A DNA stretch of 64,000 nucleotides, taken from Pseudoscleropodium purum. Lineage: Eukaryota > Streptophyta > Bryopsida > Hypnales > Brachytheciaceae. This document shows positions 38,260 to 50,237 of this stretch, one piece after another. Below the pieces are notes generated by a model. It saw only the letters and a program-made list of their open reading frames with translations. It had not been told where the DNA came from and did no database searches. The translations under genes and the position numbers were made by a program. The DNA is taken from positions 19,748,479 through 19,812,478 of the forward strand of contig OZ017800.1 of assembly GCA_963969395.1 (NCBI GenBank), in the 5' to 3' direction. The number at the start of each line of letters is the position of its first letter. Position 1 is the first letter of the stretch.

Positions 38260-39925
38260 TGGCTGGGTCGGATGAGTGAGGAGGCTGAAGTTACTAACCG
38301 AATTGGAGTTTCGTCGTGTGCAAGGTGACTGAATGGAAGTCTAGACAGTGATGAGTTTTGTGGTTTACATCCAGATGGATGTTGGTTTGTTTGTGGGTAG
38401 TTGCCGATTCGGTTAGTGAACTTGCAAGTAGTTGTGCTGCCAAGTTGGTTGAGGAACCGCTGGACTGTGCTATTTAGGGGGTCATTCCGATTTGGTTTGC
38501 ACCCAGTGTTGAAGAGTGTCCACTGCGAGTCCCAGTCCGAGTTGGCTGTGTATGTTTCTGTGTTTGTTTTGTGCGTATGTGATTTTGTGTGAATGTGTGT
38601 TTGTTTTGTGCAAGTCCCAATTTGGAAACTGAGATGGTCAAGGTGAAGAGTCAGTCCTAGTCGAAGAAGTTAGTTGTGCAGAGAGTGTGCTGTGCAGGAA
38701 GAGTTCGGTGAAGTGTGAAGAATGAGTCCAAGTGGGAGAATCAGGATGAAGTGAAGAATGCTTGATTTATGTTTGAGTGTATCGGCAAGTTTAACAAGTG
38801 ATAGCAATTCCTACTTGGAGAGAGTGAACTTGCAGGAAGTTAAAGTGGAATTCCGAGTAGATGAGAATGGAGTCAAGTTGGAGATCGGCAGAAAGGACTT
38901 AGAGATTTTTAGAGCAGCAGAAATAGTTCAAGTCGGAAATTTTAAAGCTGTGAGCTCAAGTCTTTATAAACAGTGATGTTTTCACCAATTCGGCAATATG
39001 AAGAATTAATTGTCAAATTGGTGTTCTGCGTGTATGAGAGATGTCGTGCAATGAGTCAGGAATGTATTGATGCAATGTGTGTGATTTATCTGGGCCTATT
39101 TGAAGTATTTTGATTGTTTTGATTGTTGTATGAACCCAAGTCGGAAGTTGAAAGCCTGATCTGCGATGTTGTTTGCAAATCCGAATTGGAGTTTAGGAGT
39201 GAAATGGTGAATTTTAATCACAGAACCATTGGGAAGTAACTGGTGTGTTGTTGTAATTTGCCGAGTTGGTCTGTGAGTTCAATTTGCTGTGAAGTTGCCA
39301 AGTCGAGAAGTGTGGTAACTGAAATTACATAGTTAACAGGCGTGTGAGAAGTGTTCTGTGAGTAAACTGAGCAAAAAAGAATTTTAAAAATGGAGAGTAA
39401 GGAAATTCCCAAGTCGGATAAAAAGAAATGCAAATTCTATCAATGTCAAAATTACGCGAAACTGAGGTGTGAAACTGAGAAACAAAGCTCCAATTTGGTG
39501 AGAGAAGTAGCAGTTGTGACGGTGTCAGTTGACAGAACGAAGTTGGTTGAGAAAGCACAACAATAAGTACCCAGTCCAAATCGGAGAAAGGAGGCCGCAG
39601 CCCGATAGCCAAGTCGGGGTGAGAGAAAAGTTGCAGTGAAGAAACCGAATAGGGAAAGACTGGGACCGAAAGGAAAAGAGAATGCTGGATCCAATTTGGG
39701 AGATAAGCATGAATTAAAAAATATATAATTAAGAAAGAATGAAAATTTAAAAAATGTTAAAAATTAGTTTAGGTAATTAAAGTAATTAAAATAGAAATCG
39801 AAACTGAAGTCTATGCTTGGTGTTTGTTTAGGCCAATTAGATATAATTAGAAGCAATCCTATTTAATAACCTCCCTTGGAACGAACTTAACTATTAGTTG
39901 AATAAAACCAAGTTGGTATCAACGC
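38260..39925. repeat. Region dense in a CCAAGTCGG/CCAATTTGG-like motif; possible LTR-type DNA
   Basis: About twenty occurrences of a CCRARTYGG-like word and its variants (for example CCAAGTCGG at 39136, 39409 and 39608; CCGAATTGG; CCAATTTGG) are spread over 1.4 kb. They lie in G/T-rich sequence unlike its neighbours. At the end, GTTGGTATCAACGCAG (about 39911) resembles the initiator-Met tRNA primer-binding site of LTR retrotransposons (TGGTATCAGAGC). No intact gag or pol is visible. A solo LTR or the start of a decayed element is possible but not shown. Confidence 0.3.
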
Positions 39926-41335
39926 AGTCTACAGTCATTTTCTATGTTGGATTTCAAAAAAAATTATTTTCAAAATCTTTATTTATATCATTGTTGTATC
40001 TAGGCAAGCATGATATTCTCTTAAATTACTTCAATCTTTGCCTTGCTCCCAAATACCACTTGCTTAACTTGGTACTTTTCAAACTCAAAGACTATTTCCA
40101 TATTTGACTTGCCTCTCAAACTCCATTTAACAAAAAACAACTCTTACTTCAAAAATGTTAGTTTGATTACTATCAAAATTAGATAGGCACCAAACTCCTA
40201 GAATTATATATCCTTAAAAAAGTTTCAAAGAAATACAACAATATTAAAAGGATATACAAACCTACCTAAACTTACATTTGTCTTCCAAGAGAAAAAGTTT
40301 TATTTTAGGAATTAACATATAAATATTATTATGTTCAAGTACAATATTGTAGTGCTAAAATATATGACCATTTTGTAGCTTTTAAGACACGTAAGAGGTG
40401 CAATAATGATCATATTTGGGAGTGCCATGTGTCATTGGATCTGATGTTATATGAAAACTAACCTTTGTCACTATTAGACTATACTTCAATTCATATACTT
40501 TCTATGTCAAATATTGAAAGTATAAATATTTAGGCCATACTAGGGCCCAAATCTTGAAAACTTTAAATGTGATTTTTCTCAAGACATTTGAAATAAACCA
40601 ACCTATGAATGCCCCATTTCAATCCCACCTTTATGTATTTGTACAATACATTTTAAAACAAAAATGTACATCTCATGTTTACAATGGCGGAATTAGAATT
40701 TGGGTGGTAATAGATTAGTTCACCTTCTTTTGAGACAGAGGAAGTATCTTTCTTTTCTCTCCTCTCTTTGTATATTGATTAATTTTAATAGTAAAGGGAG
40801 GGGGATACATAAACGTCACCACAAAATTTTGGTTTGTAGAAATTGTTACAAGTATGAATATTTCATGATGGATTGATTCAAAATCATGTGACTTTGGTAA
40901 ATTGGTGTCACATGCACTAAGGTAAACCAATCAAGGATAGACAAAAGATCCATGATAGACACCTAAGGAATGACCAATTACAATCTTACATCAATCAATG
41001 ATAGACTTTTTTCAATAAATGAGATTTGGGCTACTAACATTAGATTGAGTTAGTAGCTACAATCAACATCTTGGATGATGGTGATAGAGCGATTAGTGAC
41101 TACAATACAAGCTTCCACCTTTTGAGTGTAAATTCATCACATGAAGTAACTTTTTTTTATCTTCATGTTGTGACCCTCTTAGTAAATATTATCATTGTAC
41201 TTTAGATGAGTAAGATGACCATTTTGAATACACTTTTCAATGGCAGTTTTAGGATAGTTTGGAGACTCTTCTAAGTCAATTGAGCAACCCACATGCTTGT
41301 TGAAGATGACCTTTGGTATCAATTACCTTTGTATA
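39926..41335. other. AT-rich intergenic DNA, nothing recognised
   Basis: No coding or repeat structure identified. Confidence 0.4.
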
Positions 41336-41344
41336 AAGTCAACT

Positions 41345-41571
41345 TCACCAAAGGTAAACTGCTCAAATGCTCATCTCCGAGGGAAAATACTAAATTTTTT
41401 TATTTGTCAAGCATGGTAAAATTTGAAAAATTTGAATTCATATTTGCAACCAGGGGCCTCAAATTAGCTTGGAGAAGTGTAGAAGAGAAATGAATCAAGT
41501 GTAAAATAGGGGGGCTCTTTTTTTACACGCACCTTTGGAATGACTTGGACAAAGGGACAAGTGAGGGGGTC
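41345..41571. mobile_element. Short TIR element, family B copy
   Basis: Shares with 51149-51329, 51349-51575 and 60656-60910 a core with GAATTCATATTTGCAA (partly degraded in some), an AGGGGGGCT-type block and a right end GGGGGTCAATTCACC. The left end is degraded. Confidence 0.5.
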
Positions 41572-42167
41572 AATTCACCTTGATCATAAATAAGGGAGGA
41601 AGTTCATAAAGCACTTGAGCTCTAAAATTGCCCACCTCTTCAAGTGTGCACTATTTGTACATGTTGCTTTTTTTTTTTTTTGTTTCAACAACGTATAGTT
41701 AGCTTACATTTTAGAAGGTGAACATTTTTCATGAACATTGCATTTCAACTTCAACATGGCGCAATATAGTTGTTATTTTTGTTGAAACTACCTGACTACA
41801 TTATTTATGTAGAGTGGTGACATTGGAAGTTGTGGGGGTCAACTTTTGTAAATTAAAGAGATTTATTTCTTCAATCTCATGTGTGTAATTCAATTTTTTT
41901 GAATAGCACTTTTTCCCTCATCCATGTAGACTTCACAAGGGGCTACTTAAGGGGCTACTTAGGGGGCTACTATCCATAGTATGTGGATCTTTACAATTGT
42001 TTTCAACAAATCCAAATTTATTCATAGAAACTCAAAAATTACAAATCCAACTTTGTTGGCATCTAGCTTCATTTCCTATTAAGAACTGCCCATTTTTTGG
42101 GCACAGACCTTGAAGATCACCACTTCTCAAATAAGTGTTAGTTCTACCTTACCTCACCCTAAAGGAA

Positions 42168-42580
42168 ATCACCCATTTACGATCACCATCCCATTTTAGT
42201 AGCATAGGGTGGTCTATTTTCTGATCAGAAATGGTGTTTTATTTCCAAACAACTAGAGCAGAGAAACTAATGACTTTTGAGGTGATCAGTGTTGTGTTGT
42301 CAAATTTGGATTACAACTTGCGGTGCTTTATTTCAATATTAAAGTGCAAACGGATTTCAAGCATGCGTTGGTTGGAAATAGCATGTCCTATATTACAATA
42401 CGAGGGCAAACAAAATCTTTCCTCTTAACATTTATAGAAATTTTGTTTTTTTATAATTCCCGTGTCCAAAAAGAGGAGATCCTTATCAAATATATTTCTG
42501 GACATGGGAAAATTTATCCCTTGATTTTTCCCAATGCTGTACAAGGTCCGATTGCCTTAAGTGATCGGAAATGGGTGATC
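42168..42580. mobile_element. Inverted-repeat element, about 413 bp
   Basis: AATCACCCATTTACGATCACC at the left pairs with GTGATCGGAAATGGGTGATC at the right, giving about 19 of 20 matching positions. A palindrome TTCTGATCAGAA lies inside. No target duplication was defined, so the class is unknown. Confidence 0.45.
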
Positions 42581-42799
42581 ATCCTGATAATTACAACTAA
42601 GCGCAACACCATCTGATCTCCCCCCATGCATCAATCTGCTGAAACCGGGGCTACAGGCAGACCCCAGATTTCCATTTCTTTCCTTTCAACCATCATAGCA
42701 ATTATCCAGATATTTGGCATTCATCATAATTGCCTGATGACGTGTCTAGATTAGTCACACAAAATACCATGTGCAGCTCTTATTGCAACTCACAAGTGA

Positions 42800-45700
42800 G
42801 TAAAATATCACCCTCTTGCCGCAAAAGCTCGGCACTTCTCGCATTGAATTGCAGAGAGAACCTGCCGGACTCTCGTAAGTTAAGTTAAGTCTCGACTCCG
42901 GGCCGGCAGGCTGCACAGTGCACACAGCCCGCACATTCCACAAGCGACCGTGACTCACCCCCTCTGAAGGCTCTGATAAGTTGACACAGTGACTGATTCA
43001 TTGACTGATTCCTTCGTCTGCTCCACCAATCTAGCAATCTCTTACTTTCGCTTGCGTCCAAGAACCTCGAACAAAAATCGATCGATCAATCGGCTCGACA
43101 TTAGTAGTAATCATCCAATTCCACTTTCACAGTTTCACTCCGTTTTAATCTGACTGCCCCCATTTGCAGCGCAGTTTCGAATGATGGGGAGGCGCAGGGT
43201 CCAACACATGGCACTACTGCTGTCCCTGACTGCAGTGGCGCGAGGTTCATGTTATTCTTGAGTAATAAGTTATTCTTGAGGACGGGAATCCGCAAGGGTC
43301 ACGACTTCTCTCCGAGCAGCTTCCACGACCAAAAAGCTTCCCTTCCTTCCTGCCTTCCGACGGGTGGGGGGGCATGGATAGATTGCCCTACGTACTACAG
43401 TGGCAGGCAGTCCTTCCAGACATCTGTGAACTGCGGAGAACCTCCACCTGCCTTTGCAGAATAATAATCTGGAACACCGGGAAACAGGCCTGGATCTTGG
43501 ATCTTAACTCCGGCGTCTACAGTGCGGGAAGAAGACTGATGAAGAGCGAAAAAACCCACCACCGTTGGTATCGTCGCTGCTGCTGCTTGTACTCCGCGGA
43601 TGCTGCTTGTGCTCCGGACCATCGAATTCGCTTCTCGAGTGGTAGATTTCAGGAATGTAGCAGTGGTGTTCAATGGACCACTGAATACAGTCAACGATGG
43701 AAAGAAAGAGGCGTATTTGGTAGATTTGATGTAAGGAACTGGATCACTGCATTGCTGTAGTGGCAAATATCACCTTGGAGCACCAAACTAGAATGCTCCA
43801 GGGTTGCAAAATGTCCTTCGGATGACTTCACCCAAACAAGTAGAATGAAAGAAAAAAAAAACATTTTTTTTCATCCAATTTTGTTTGGGGAAGTTGGTTG
43901 ATTACATTTCCACATAATCATATTGCAAATTCCCTTCGCTTATGGTATCATTGATTTTTCAAAAGAAGAAGATGCTTGATCCACCAAATCACCCTTTAGT
44001 GTATTCTTGTCATTCCTTGCTATTTACCCTCAATAAAAACAAATGTAAATTTTTATTTATTTATTTCCATTCATACCTATTTCCAAAATGACAGCCAAAA
44101 GACAGTGAGGCTTGCAACTACTAACTTATCAGAGATCATGCGCCCGTAAGGCCGTCACCCTCCAGAGTTCAGGGGATCCCATTGGTAGCCAGTCTCTCAT
44201 TTTCTTTTTCTTTTCCACTTCCGCCTTTTCGTACCCCCAATGATCCATGGCTTCCGAATCCAGTACTTCAGTTGTGTCCCTCACTGGCTCTCTCTCCAGG
44301 CAGGCATTTCCATGTCCTTTGGAACTGAGTTCCTGATTTATTTATTTTTTAAATTCCATTATTGGAATTCCACAAAAGTAATGGGCTGATGGGCGCACGA
44401 CGGACTCCATTGGAGTGAAGCTCATTAATGTGGTTTCAGTTGGGACTTGGGACTTGGGACTTGGGGAAGGGGAAGCCCCCATTCTCAGTCATCTTGAGCG
44501 GTGCCAGTGCCCATCCAGTCGAGGGGTGGGGGACTGGGGGACTGCGGGTGGGGGGCAGTCTGATGAATCTGCAATCGAAAGAGCCGGGAGGGAGGGGGGA
44601 GTCCCATGACCAGGAAAATGGCTACAGTAGCCGAGTAACCGTCAACCAGTACTGTACCGATTACCGAACCAGCCCTCTCCGGGTCGGAAAAAGGAACAGG
44701 AGAATAATATCAGGGACTACCTTTCCTGACCTAAAAATAGCCGGATTGGCCCAGCCCACAAGGAATTACGGTAATATTCGTTTTCCACCCACTTTGGGAC
44801 ACAAATTCCGTCCCTACTCCGGGTCTGCTGACACGGTGGGAGGGGGGCAGACTTTGAGAGATCCGAGTGCCTGCCTGAGCTGAGGGACGTTCCCCGACGA
44901 CTGGGGGACTCGCGAACGAAAGTTCCCTATGTTCTCGGAGAGACGGAGGGGCAGATTGAGGTCCAAGTGCCTGCCTGAGGCTGAGGGACGCTCCCCGACG
45001 ACTGGGGGGCTCGCGAACGAAAGTTCCTTATGTTCCCCCAAAAGTTCTCGAAGTTCCCCTAACGTTCCCTGAGGTTCCTTGCCCCACGCGGCTACTGGAG
45101 GTTCCGACCCACGACGGCGGCCTTTAATTATAGGCAAGAGTTTCGAGCTTGCTTGGTGCCAAACTGAAGCGCTGGGCTTGGTTTTGCGTTGGGCTGCATT
45201 TAATGTGCGGGGCCGCCTCGGATCAAGTGGGCAGCCCCTCATTTGGGCTCAAGGCGCGCCACTGCGTGCCCCTGGATGAATAATAAGCTTACCATTGATC
45301 ATGTCCGGCCCGAGGGAAGGTTCCTTCCAAAATTAAACTTTTGTAGCTTCCCCACTTCCGTCCCTACAGTCATAACAAGCTTACTGTATCCCCATCTTTT
45401 GTAAAAGAAATCGAATTTGAAAAGAAAAGAAAAGAAAGTAATACACAATGACCACCCTTGTAGCTTCCCCCAAGTTGGGTGCACGGTCACGGTCATGCGA
45501 CCCAGATTCGAGATTCCCTTGCCTGCCTTCCTTGCCACTCACCGTGCATATTCTCTCTCCGAATGTGGGATTTTCAACCAACTTAACCTCCGTCAGCAGT
45601 TTGGGGGAAAACGGGTTCCTGCCTCACCTGGGGTGGTTCACTAAGTTAGTGGGGATATTCTCACTCAACTTTAGTTAACTTAGTGGCCACTCAGGGTCGC
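42800..45700. other. GC-richer region without a recognised gene
   Basis: About 2.9 kb of elevated GC. The longest ORFs (43374-43760 on + and 43395-43766 on -) overlap on opposite strands, and neither resembles a known family. It includes a 101-bp tandem duplication, (GGGACTT)3 at about 44441-44463, and GGTTCC/GTTCCC-rich stretches. It may be an unannotated non-coding transcript or relict host sequence. Confidence 0.35.
44838..45040. repeat. Tandem duplication, about 101-bp period
   Basis: AGTGCCTGCCTGAG, then CTGAGGGACG, TCCCCGACGACTGGGGG and CTCGCGAACGAAAGTTCC occur in order twice, the second copy about 101 bp downstream. The copies are nearly identical, so the duplication is recent. Confidence 0.85.
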
Positions 45701-46258
45701 CAAAGGTACAATATATGATTTTTGTATGATTCTTATTGAATTTGTTATTGAATCGGTGGTCTGGTTTTACTAAGATATTTTTCCTCTTTTGGCTTCAATC
45801 GCCCCTGTAAAAGGTATTGCCTGCTCCTTGTTTGGAAATGACTGTGCAGATTGCAAAGATTTGATCTCCCTAAGTTATTTGCTTTTTGTTGGGCTTTCAA
45901 TGCTGGGCATTTAGTTGTGGCAAAGGACAAACAATGCAAAAACATATCGCAATCAGCCTTAAGCTTATCTTATATTACCTTACCTTACCTTATTACAGAT
46001 CAGAATCAGAACTCTGGTAGCTCATATCATAAGTTAACTATTACAAAACGCACTCACCTGTTTCCAATGGGAATCAAATCAATCTTTGCATTCAATACGT
46101 AGAGCTACTCTAGCTGCCAAGTAACTCTTCACAAGTTGAATGATAGAATCATATCACAACTAATCTCGTGTAAGATAATTGTGTATAGAACCAGCAGGAC
46201 AACTGAAAGCCAGCAAAAATGATAATATAAGTTACTTTAGTATTATTATATTACTTCA

Positions 46259-46320
46259 CTGAAAGCTTTACTGGGTCTGCCCCTGTCTGAAAGCTTTACT
46301 GGGTCTGAAAGCTTTTACTG
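46259..46320. repeat. Three tandem CTGAAAGCTTTACTGG repeats plus CAAAA-rich tract
   Basis: CTGAAAGCTTTACTGGGTCTG-like units start near 46259, 46289 and 46307, with the last slightly altered. They are followed by a (CAAAA)n-like stretch to about 46362. Confidence 0.75.
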
Positions 46321-46432
46321 GCCCAAAAACAAAACAAAAACAACAAAAACAAAAACAAAACACAATGAGCACATGGGAAATTGGCAAGGGATGTGTTAAA
46401 GTTAGTGCACAGTGCCACATTGTGTGCGTGTG

Positions 46433-46650
46433 TGTTACTCTGTTTCAAACATAAATGTATTCTGTAAACGTACTTTGTATACTTACTGTTATCAAAAGAC
46501 ACAAGGAAGAAGATTATACAATCGTCAAATGTTTTTTCCATGTGTTGTTATTACTCTGTTTCCAACATAAGTTAATGTAGCGGCTTGGCACGGAGCATGT
46601 ACTTTCAGTTGTATGATTATCAAAAGATGCAAGAAAGATGGGTATGTTTG
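46433..46650. repeat. Diverged duplication, about 118-bp period
   Basis: GTTACTCTGTTTCAAACATAA...TATCAAAAGACACAAGGAAG recurs as TTACTCTGTTTCCAACATAA...TATCAAAAGATGCAAGAAAG. A third partial match, ACACAAGAAAGATTATATTATCGT, lies at about 47307. Confidence 0.55.
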
Positions 46651-46664
46651 CTCAAAGTTGGGTA

Positions 46665-47062
46665 AGGTGGAAGCACCAATAACCAATCAAATAAGCAATT
46701 TGGGAGCAGATTCTGTGTAGTATGAGTTGGTGGATATGTTTTCTATGTAGGAAGATAGGTAATATGAGGATTGAAAAATTTTCAGATTTTTATTCAGAAA
46801 CTGAAATTACAGTGCATTTCTGGAGGCAAAAGAACTCTTGACCCATAAGCAATGTCTAGAGTCTTCTAATTCCAATCATTTCAAACAATACTTTCTTGCT
46901 CATTACTACAGGTAATGTGTCATAATCTTATTAGTTGCCAACTTGAAAAGGACCAAAAAAACAAATTTCAAGCTTCACATCCGGAAGATCTGACCTAAGG
47001 TTGGAAATAACACACCTTCCTGGTTGGGTACTAGGTGTGGTTGGTAATTGGTGCCTCCACCT
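46665..47062. mobile_element. TA-flanked MITE, 398 bp
   Basis: The left end is AGGTGGAAGCACCAATAACC and the inverted right end is AGGTGGAGGCACCAATTACC, with TA at 46663-46664 and 47063-47064. The interior matches the copy at about 49794-50235 (GAGCAGATT, TAGGAAGATAGG, CAATCATT, CTTTCTTGCTCA, CTTGAAAAGGACC). This is a mariner-type MITE family distinct from AGGTAAM. Confidence 0.7.
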
Positions 47063-47194
47063 TAGTCTTCAGTGCTTTCATAGGAGGGGCTCTTCTGTGT
47101 TTTGTGGCTCTTGATGGCCTTCATAACAGGCTTTGCCTCCTGTAACACAAAGGTTTTTCTCCTTCTCTGGCCAGTTAGGTTGCAAAAAAAAATT

Positions 47195-47304
47195 AGAAAT
47201 GTTGTTGAAAATGAAAATATGTTCGCCGAAGATTGCTCCTCTTGTTTGATGTACCTTTTCCTTATTAATGGAATTTGTCTATATGTTTCAAGAGAAAAAA
47301 AAAC
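47195..47304 (+). mobile_element. LINE 3' tail fragment
   Basis: AATGTTGTTGAAAATGAAAATATGTTCGCCGAAGA and AATGGAATTTGTCTATATG followed by an A-rich tail align with the 3' end of the LINE at 34.0-34.1 kb. Confidence 0.5.
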
Positions 47305-48165
47305 AGACACAAGAAAGATTATATTATCGTTAAATGGTTGCCCATGTGTTTCAAAGACGGAGTGTTTCACAGTTCACACATCAGTGGTGGTGGTCGTGCT
47401 TCTCTAATAGCTTGGTTATGTGAACATGTTGAGATTCCCCTGGCAGACAGATCCCATTGAATTACGGATTGACACCCATTCAAGTGTGCTTTGTATTTCA
47501 AACCCACTGTAAGTAAAGTTTGCATTTGATTGTCACCAAGGAGTGTGAGTTTGCCTTTTTCCCAGTTTCCATTAGTGCTAGTTATTAAGAGTTTGGGTGG
47601 GTATAATAGAGTAGAGGAACTACCAGCACCATGAATATGAGTTCTTTGACTTGCGGATGAAGCTAAGTTATGATACTCTCCAAGGGCGTCAAATCTCTGT
47701 CTGGATCAATTATAATAGTATACTAATCAACAAATTTGAAATGATGGTGCATATGTGGATTAGCAATAAGTGCAGGACAAGGAAATGAACCCCGAGTTTT
47801 GATCTTCAATTACATTACATGGACTGTACTGTAATAACATACTCACTGCAAGCAGACTCTGCAGACAGAGTAAGGAGCAGCTCAGCTCTGCTCTGTGGCA
47901 ATCATAAGTTTACTCAGGTCGTTCCACCTTGAATCACTCTTACAATAATAATACCAGCTTGGAAAAGTAGCCAGCCAGTAAAAAGGGCAAAAAAAAAAAA
48001 GAAGAGACGCAGGACTCTTCTGTCCGTCCGTCTGTAGACCAATGAGCCATACTGTAAGCTTATTTTCTCCACTCTGAGAAAAAGTTGTGATGGAATTCCA
48101 GTTGTTTCAAAAAAAAAATTAAAAAAAATTAAAAATCTGAGAAAAAGTGCACACAATTGGGGCTA

Positions 48166-49637
48166 TTAACCCCTAAAGTTCCTTCACTACGTTTTCAACA
48201 AAAACTGTCATTTTTAAGACACATACCAAAAAAAAATTTTAAACATTTTTGGATACATCCAATTGTAGGATCTTGTAGTATGATAATTTGAAAAGATGCG
48301 TAAAAAATTTCAGAAATTTCCGCTATATAGATTGCAAGATATTAGCATTTGAATCGAAAAAATATTTTTTTTTTGGCCCTACAAAAAATCAGGTAGCTGC
48401 ACTTCACAAGGTCACATTTATAAGAAAAAATTGCCAAAATGGTTGCAATTCTTTGGATTCATTCTTCAAGGCAAGTTGTCTAAATTCTTGAAAATTTTCA
48501 AATCATTTGAAATTGTACAACATAAGGTAAACCTGCCTATGACAGGCAGAATGGCTGATCTATCCTATTGCAATTGACAAAAAAAATCTGATTTTTTTTG
48601 GTACAAAGACAAATGTGAGAAATGAAGGAAGCAACTAGAATTTTATTTTTTCGACAAAATATGAATTTTTTGTGAATTTTCAAAGTTTGCTGTCCAGTTT
48701 GCCCAAAAAAGTTTGTAGACTACCCCAAATCAGCAGAAAAGTGTTTCCATGATGGTCATCTTACCACCCAAAGCAGTCATAACATTCTTTAACATGGTTA
48801 CAAGATTTCCTAACATGGATATGACATAAAGAAATTAAAAAATAACTTTTTACTAACAGTTTACACTAGAAAGGTGTCAATGTTCTATCACAGTTATTAA
48901 TAACTCCATAACTATATTCCAAGGCTTTGATGACAACTAAAAATCAACCTAATGCAGTCTTAATTCTATTTTTAAGAAAAAGTTTCTCATGGGTTGATGG
49001 AAGACTGTAATGGGGGGGGTCCCTAGGTGCCTGTCATGGGTGATTTGCCTGTCATAGGCAGGTTTACCTTATAGGAAAAGAATAGTAAGTAGAAAGAACT
49101 AGAGAATGAATCAAAATACTAAATTGTTAATAATTTAGTTATGAAATTGAAAAATGCCAATCCCAATCGTTGCAATGTTGTAATAAAAAATATTCATCTA
49201 ATTTTTTTTTATTTTTTTTCCAAAAATATTCAAAAGTGAGTTCAATAAAGGACTTCAAAGTTTATTTTTGAGTAGAAAATCCATGACTGCCCGCAAACTA
49301 GAACACCTCCTAACTTTTGACTCATTGATCAAAATGGAATGATTCAAAACTTTCCTTGTATATATAAATCTAGATAATTCATTTCAAATTTTTATTTTTG
49401 AGAAAAAGAAAATTTTAAGATCTGCACAGACTGCCCAAGTTGAGAAACAAACTACATATTAGGCCATAACTTTTGACTTATATTTTCAAATGACTTGAAA
49501 TTTGTGCACATGAAAGATATTCCTTGTCCTTACCTTCTGTTAAAATTTAGGCGAAAAATATGGAAATCTTTGCTCACATGCACCTGCCCCAAAAAACTAT
49601 GTTGCCAAAAAGGGCACCTTGATCCTTTAGGGGGTAA
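48166..49637. mobile_element. piggyBac-like family A element, interrupted by a nested MITE
   Basis: The left end is TTAACCCCTAAAGTTCCTTC at a TTAA. The right end, TCCTTTAGGGGG then TAA, is the family terminus with TTAA changed to GTAA. The interior matches the copies at 20.7 and 23.7 kb. A 545-bp element sits inside at 48525-49069. Without it the element is about 925 bp, in line with the other copies (937 and 955). Confidence 0.75.
48525..49069. mobile_element. TA-flanked element nested in the family A copy, 545 bp
   Basis: The left end is AGGTAAACCTGCCTATGACA and the inverted right end is identical over 24 bases from AGGTAAACC. TA lies on each side. Removing the insert and one TA restores the ACAACATATAGG sequence seen in sister copies, which proves the insertion. 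Termini match the 157-bp hairpin element at 29364. No coding capacity. Confidence 0.85.
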
Positions 49638-49793
49638 ACTTTTAGTTGTATGCAATGTCCATTGGGAAGTAAGGTTACCACATGCTGCCTCATAATTAGA
49701 AACGGGAAAAGGCTATGTGTTCAGTTCAGTACGAAAGCCAACTGTGAACATTCTTGCACTGAAAAGAGTGTGATCGAAATGATCAGCTAACTT

Positions 49794-50235
49794 AAGATAC
49801 TTCAAAGGTTGAGGCACCAGTAGTCAAACATTTAAGCAATTTTGGAGCAGATTGTGAACAGTTTGAGGTGGTGGAAATTTTCTCAGTGTAGGAAGATAGG
49901 AAATATGGGAATTGCAAAAAGAAATTCAAAATTTTATTCCCCAAACTGAAATTACTGAGAATTTTGGGAGCCAAAAACTACTCTTTACCAATAGCCAAAG
50001 TTTAGAGTTTTCCAATTCCAATCATTCAAGAACTACTTTCCCACTCATCACTAAAGTCCTACTTTCTTGCTCACTTCTCCAACACATGTGTTATAATGTT
50101 ATTAGTCCCAACCTTGAAAAGGACCACAAAAAACACATTCCAAACTTTAGTTGGAATTATGCTCCAACTTTGTTTGGAAATACTACATCCTACAAATTCA
50201 GTAGTGGGTGTGGTTGACAATTGGTACTTCGATCT
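49794..50235. mobile_element. Second copy of the 46665 MITE family
   Basis: AGGTTGAGGCACCAGTAGTC near 49806 and the inverted right end AGATCGAAGTACCAATTGTC (TA at 50236-50237) are diverged versions of the termini at 46665-47062. The interiors align along most of their length. The left flank is altered, so the exact left border is uncertain. Confidence 0.6.
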
Positions 50236-50237
50236 TA

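Noticed and set aside
39911..39926. GGTATCAACGCAG looked like a cDNA-library adaptor sequence
   Set aside because: The match is short, embedded in AT-rich genomic sequence with no adaptor flanks. A degenerate tRNA primer-binding site is at least as likely, and neither is certain.
41941..41972. GGGGCTACTTA repeated three times
   Set aside because: A very short local triplication with no sign of a larger repeat or function.
43374..43766. 128-codon (+) and 123-codon (-) ORFs that overlap
   Set aside because: Neither has a recognisable domain or splice continuation. Both are explained by low stop density in GC-rich DNA. Kept only as an unexplained region.
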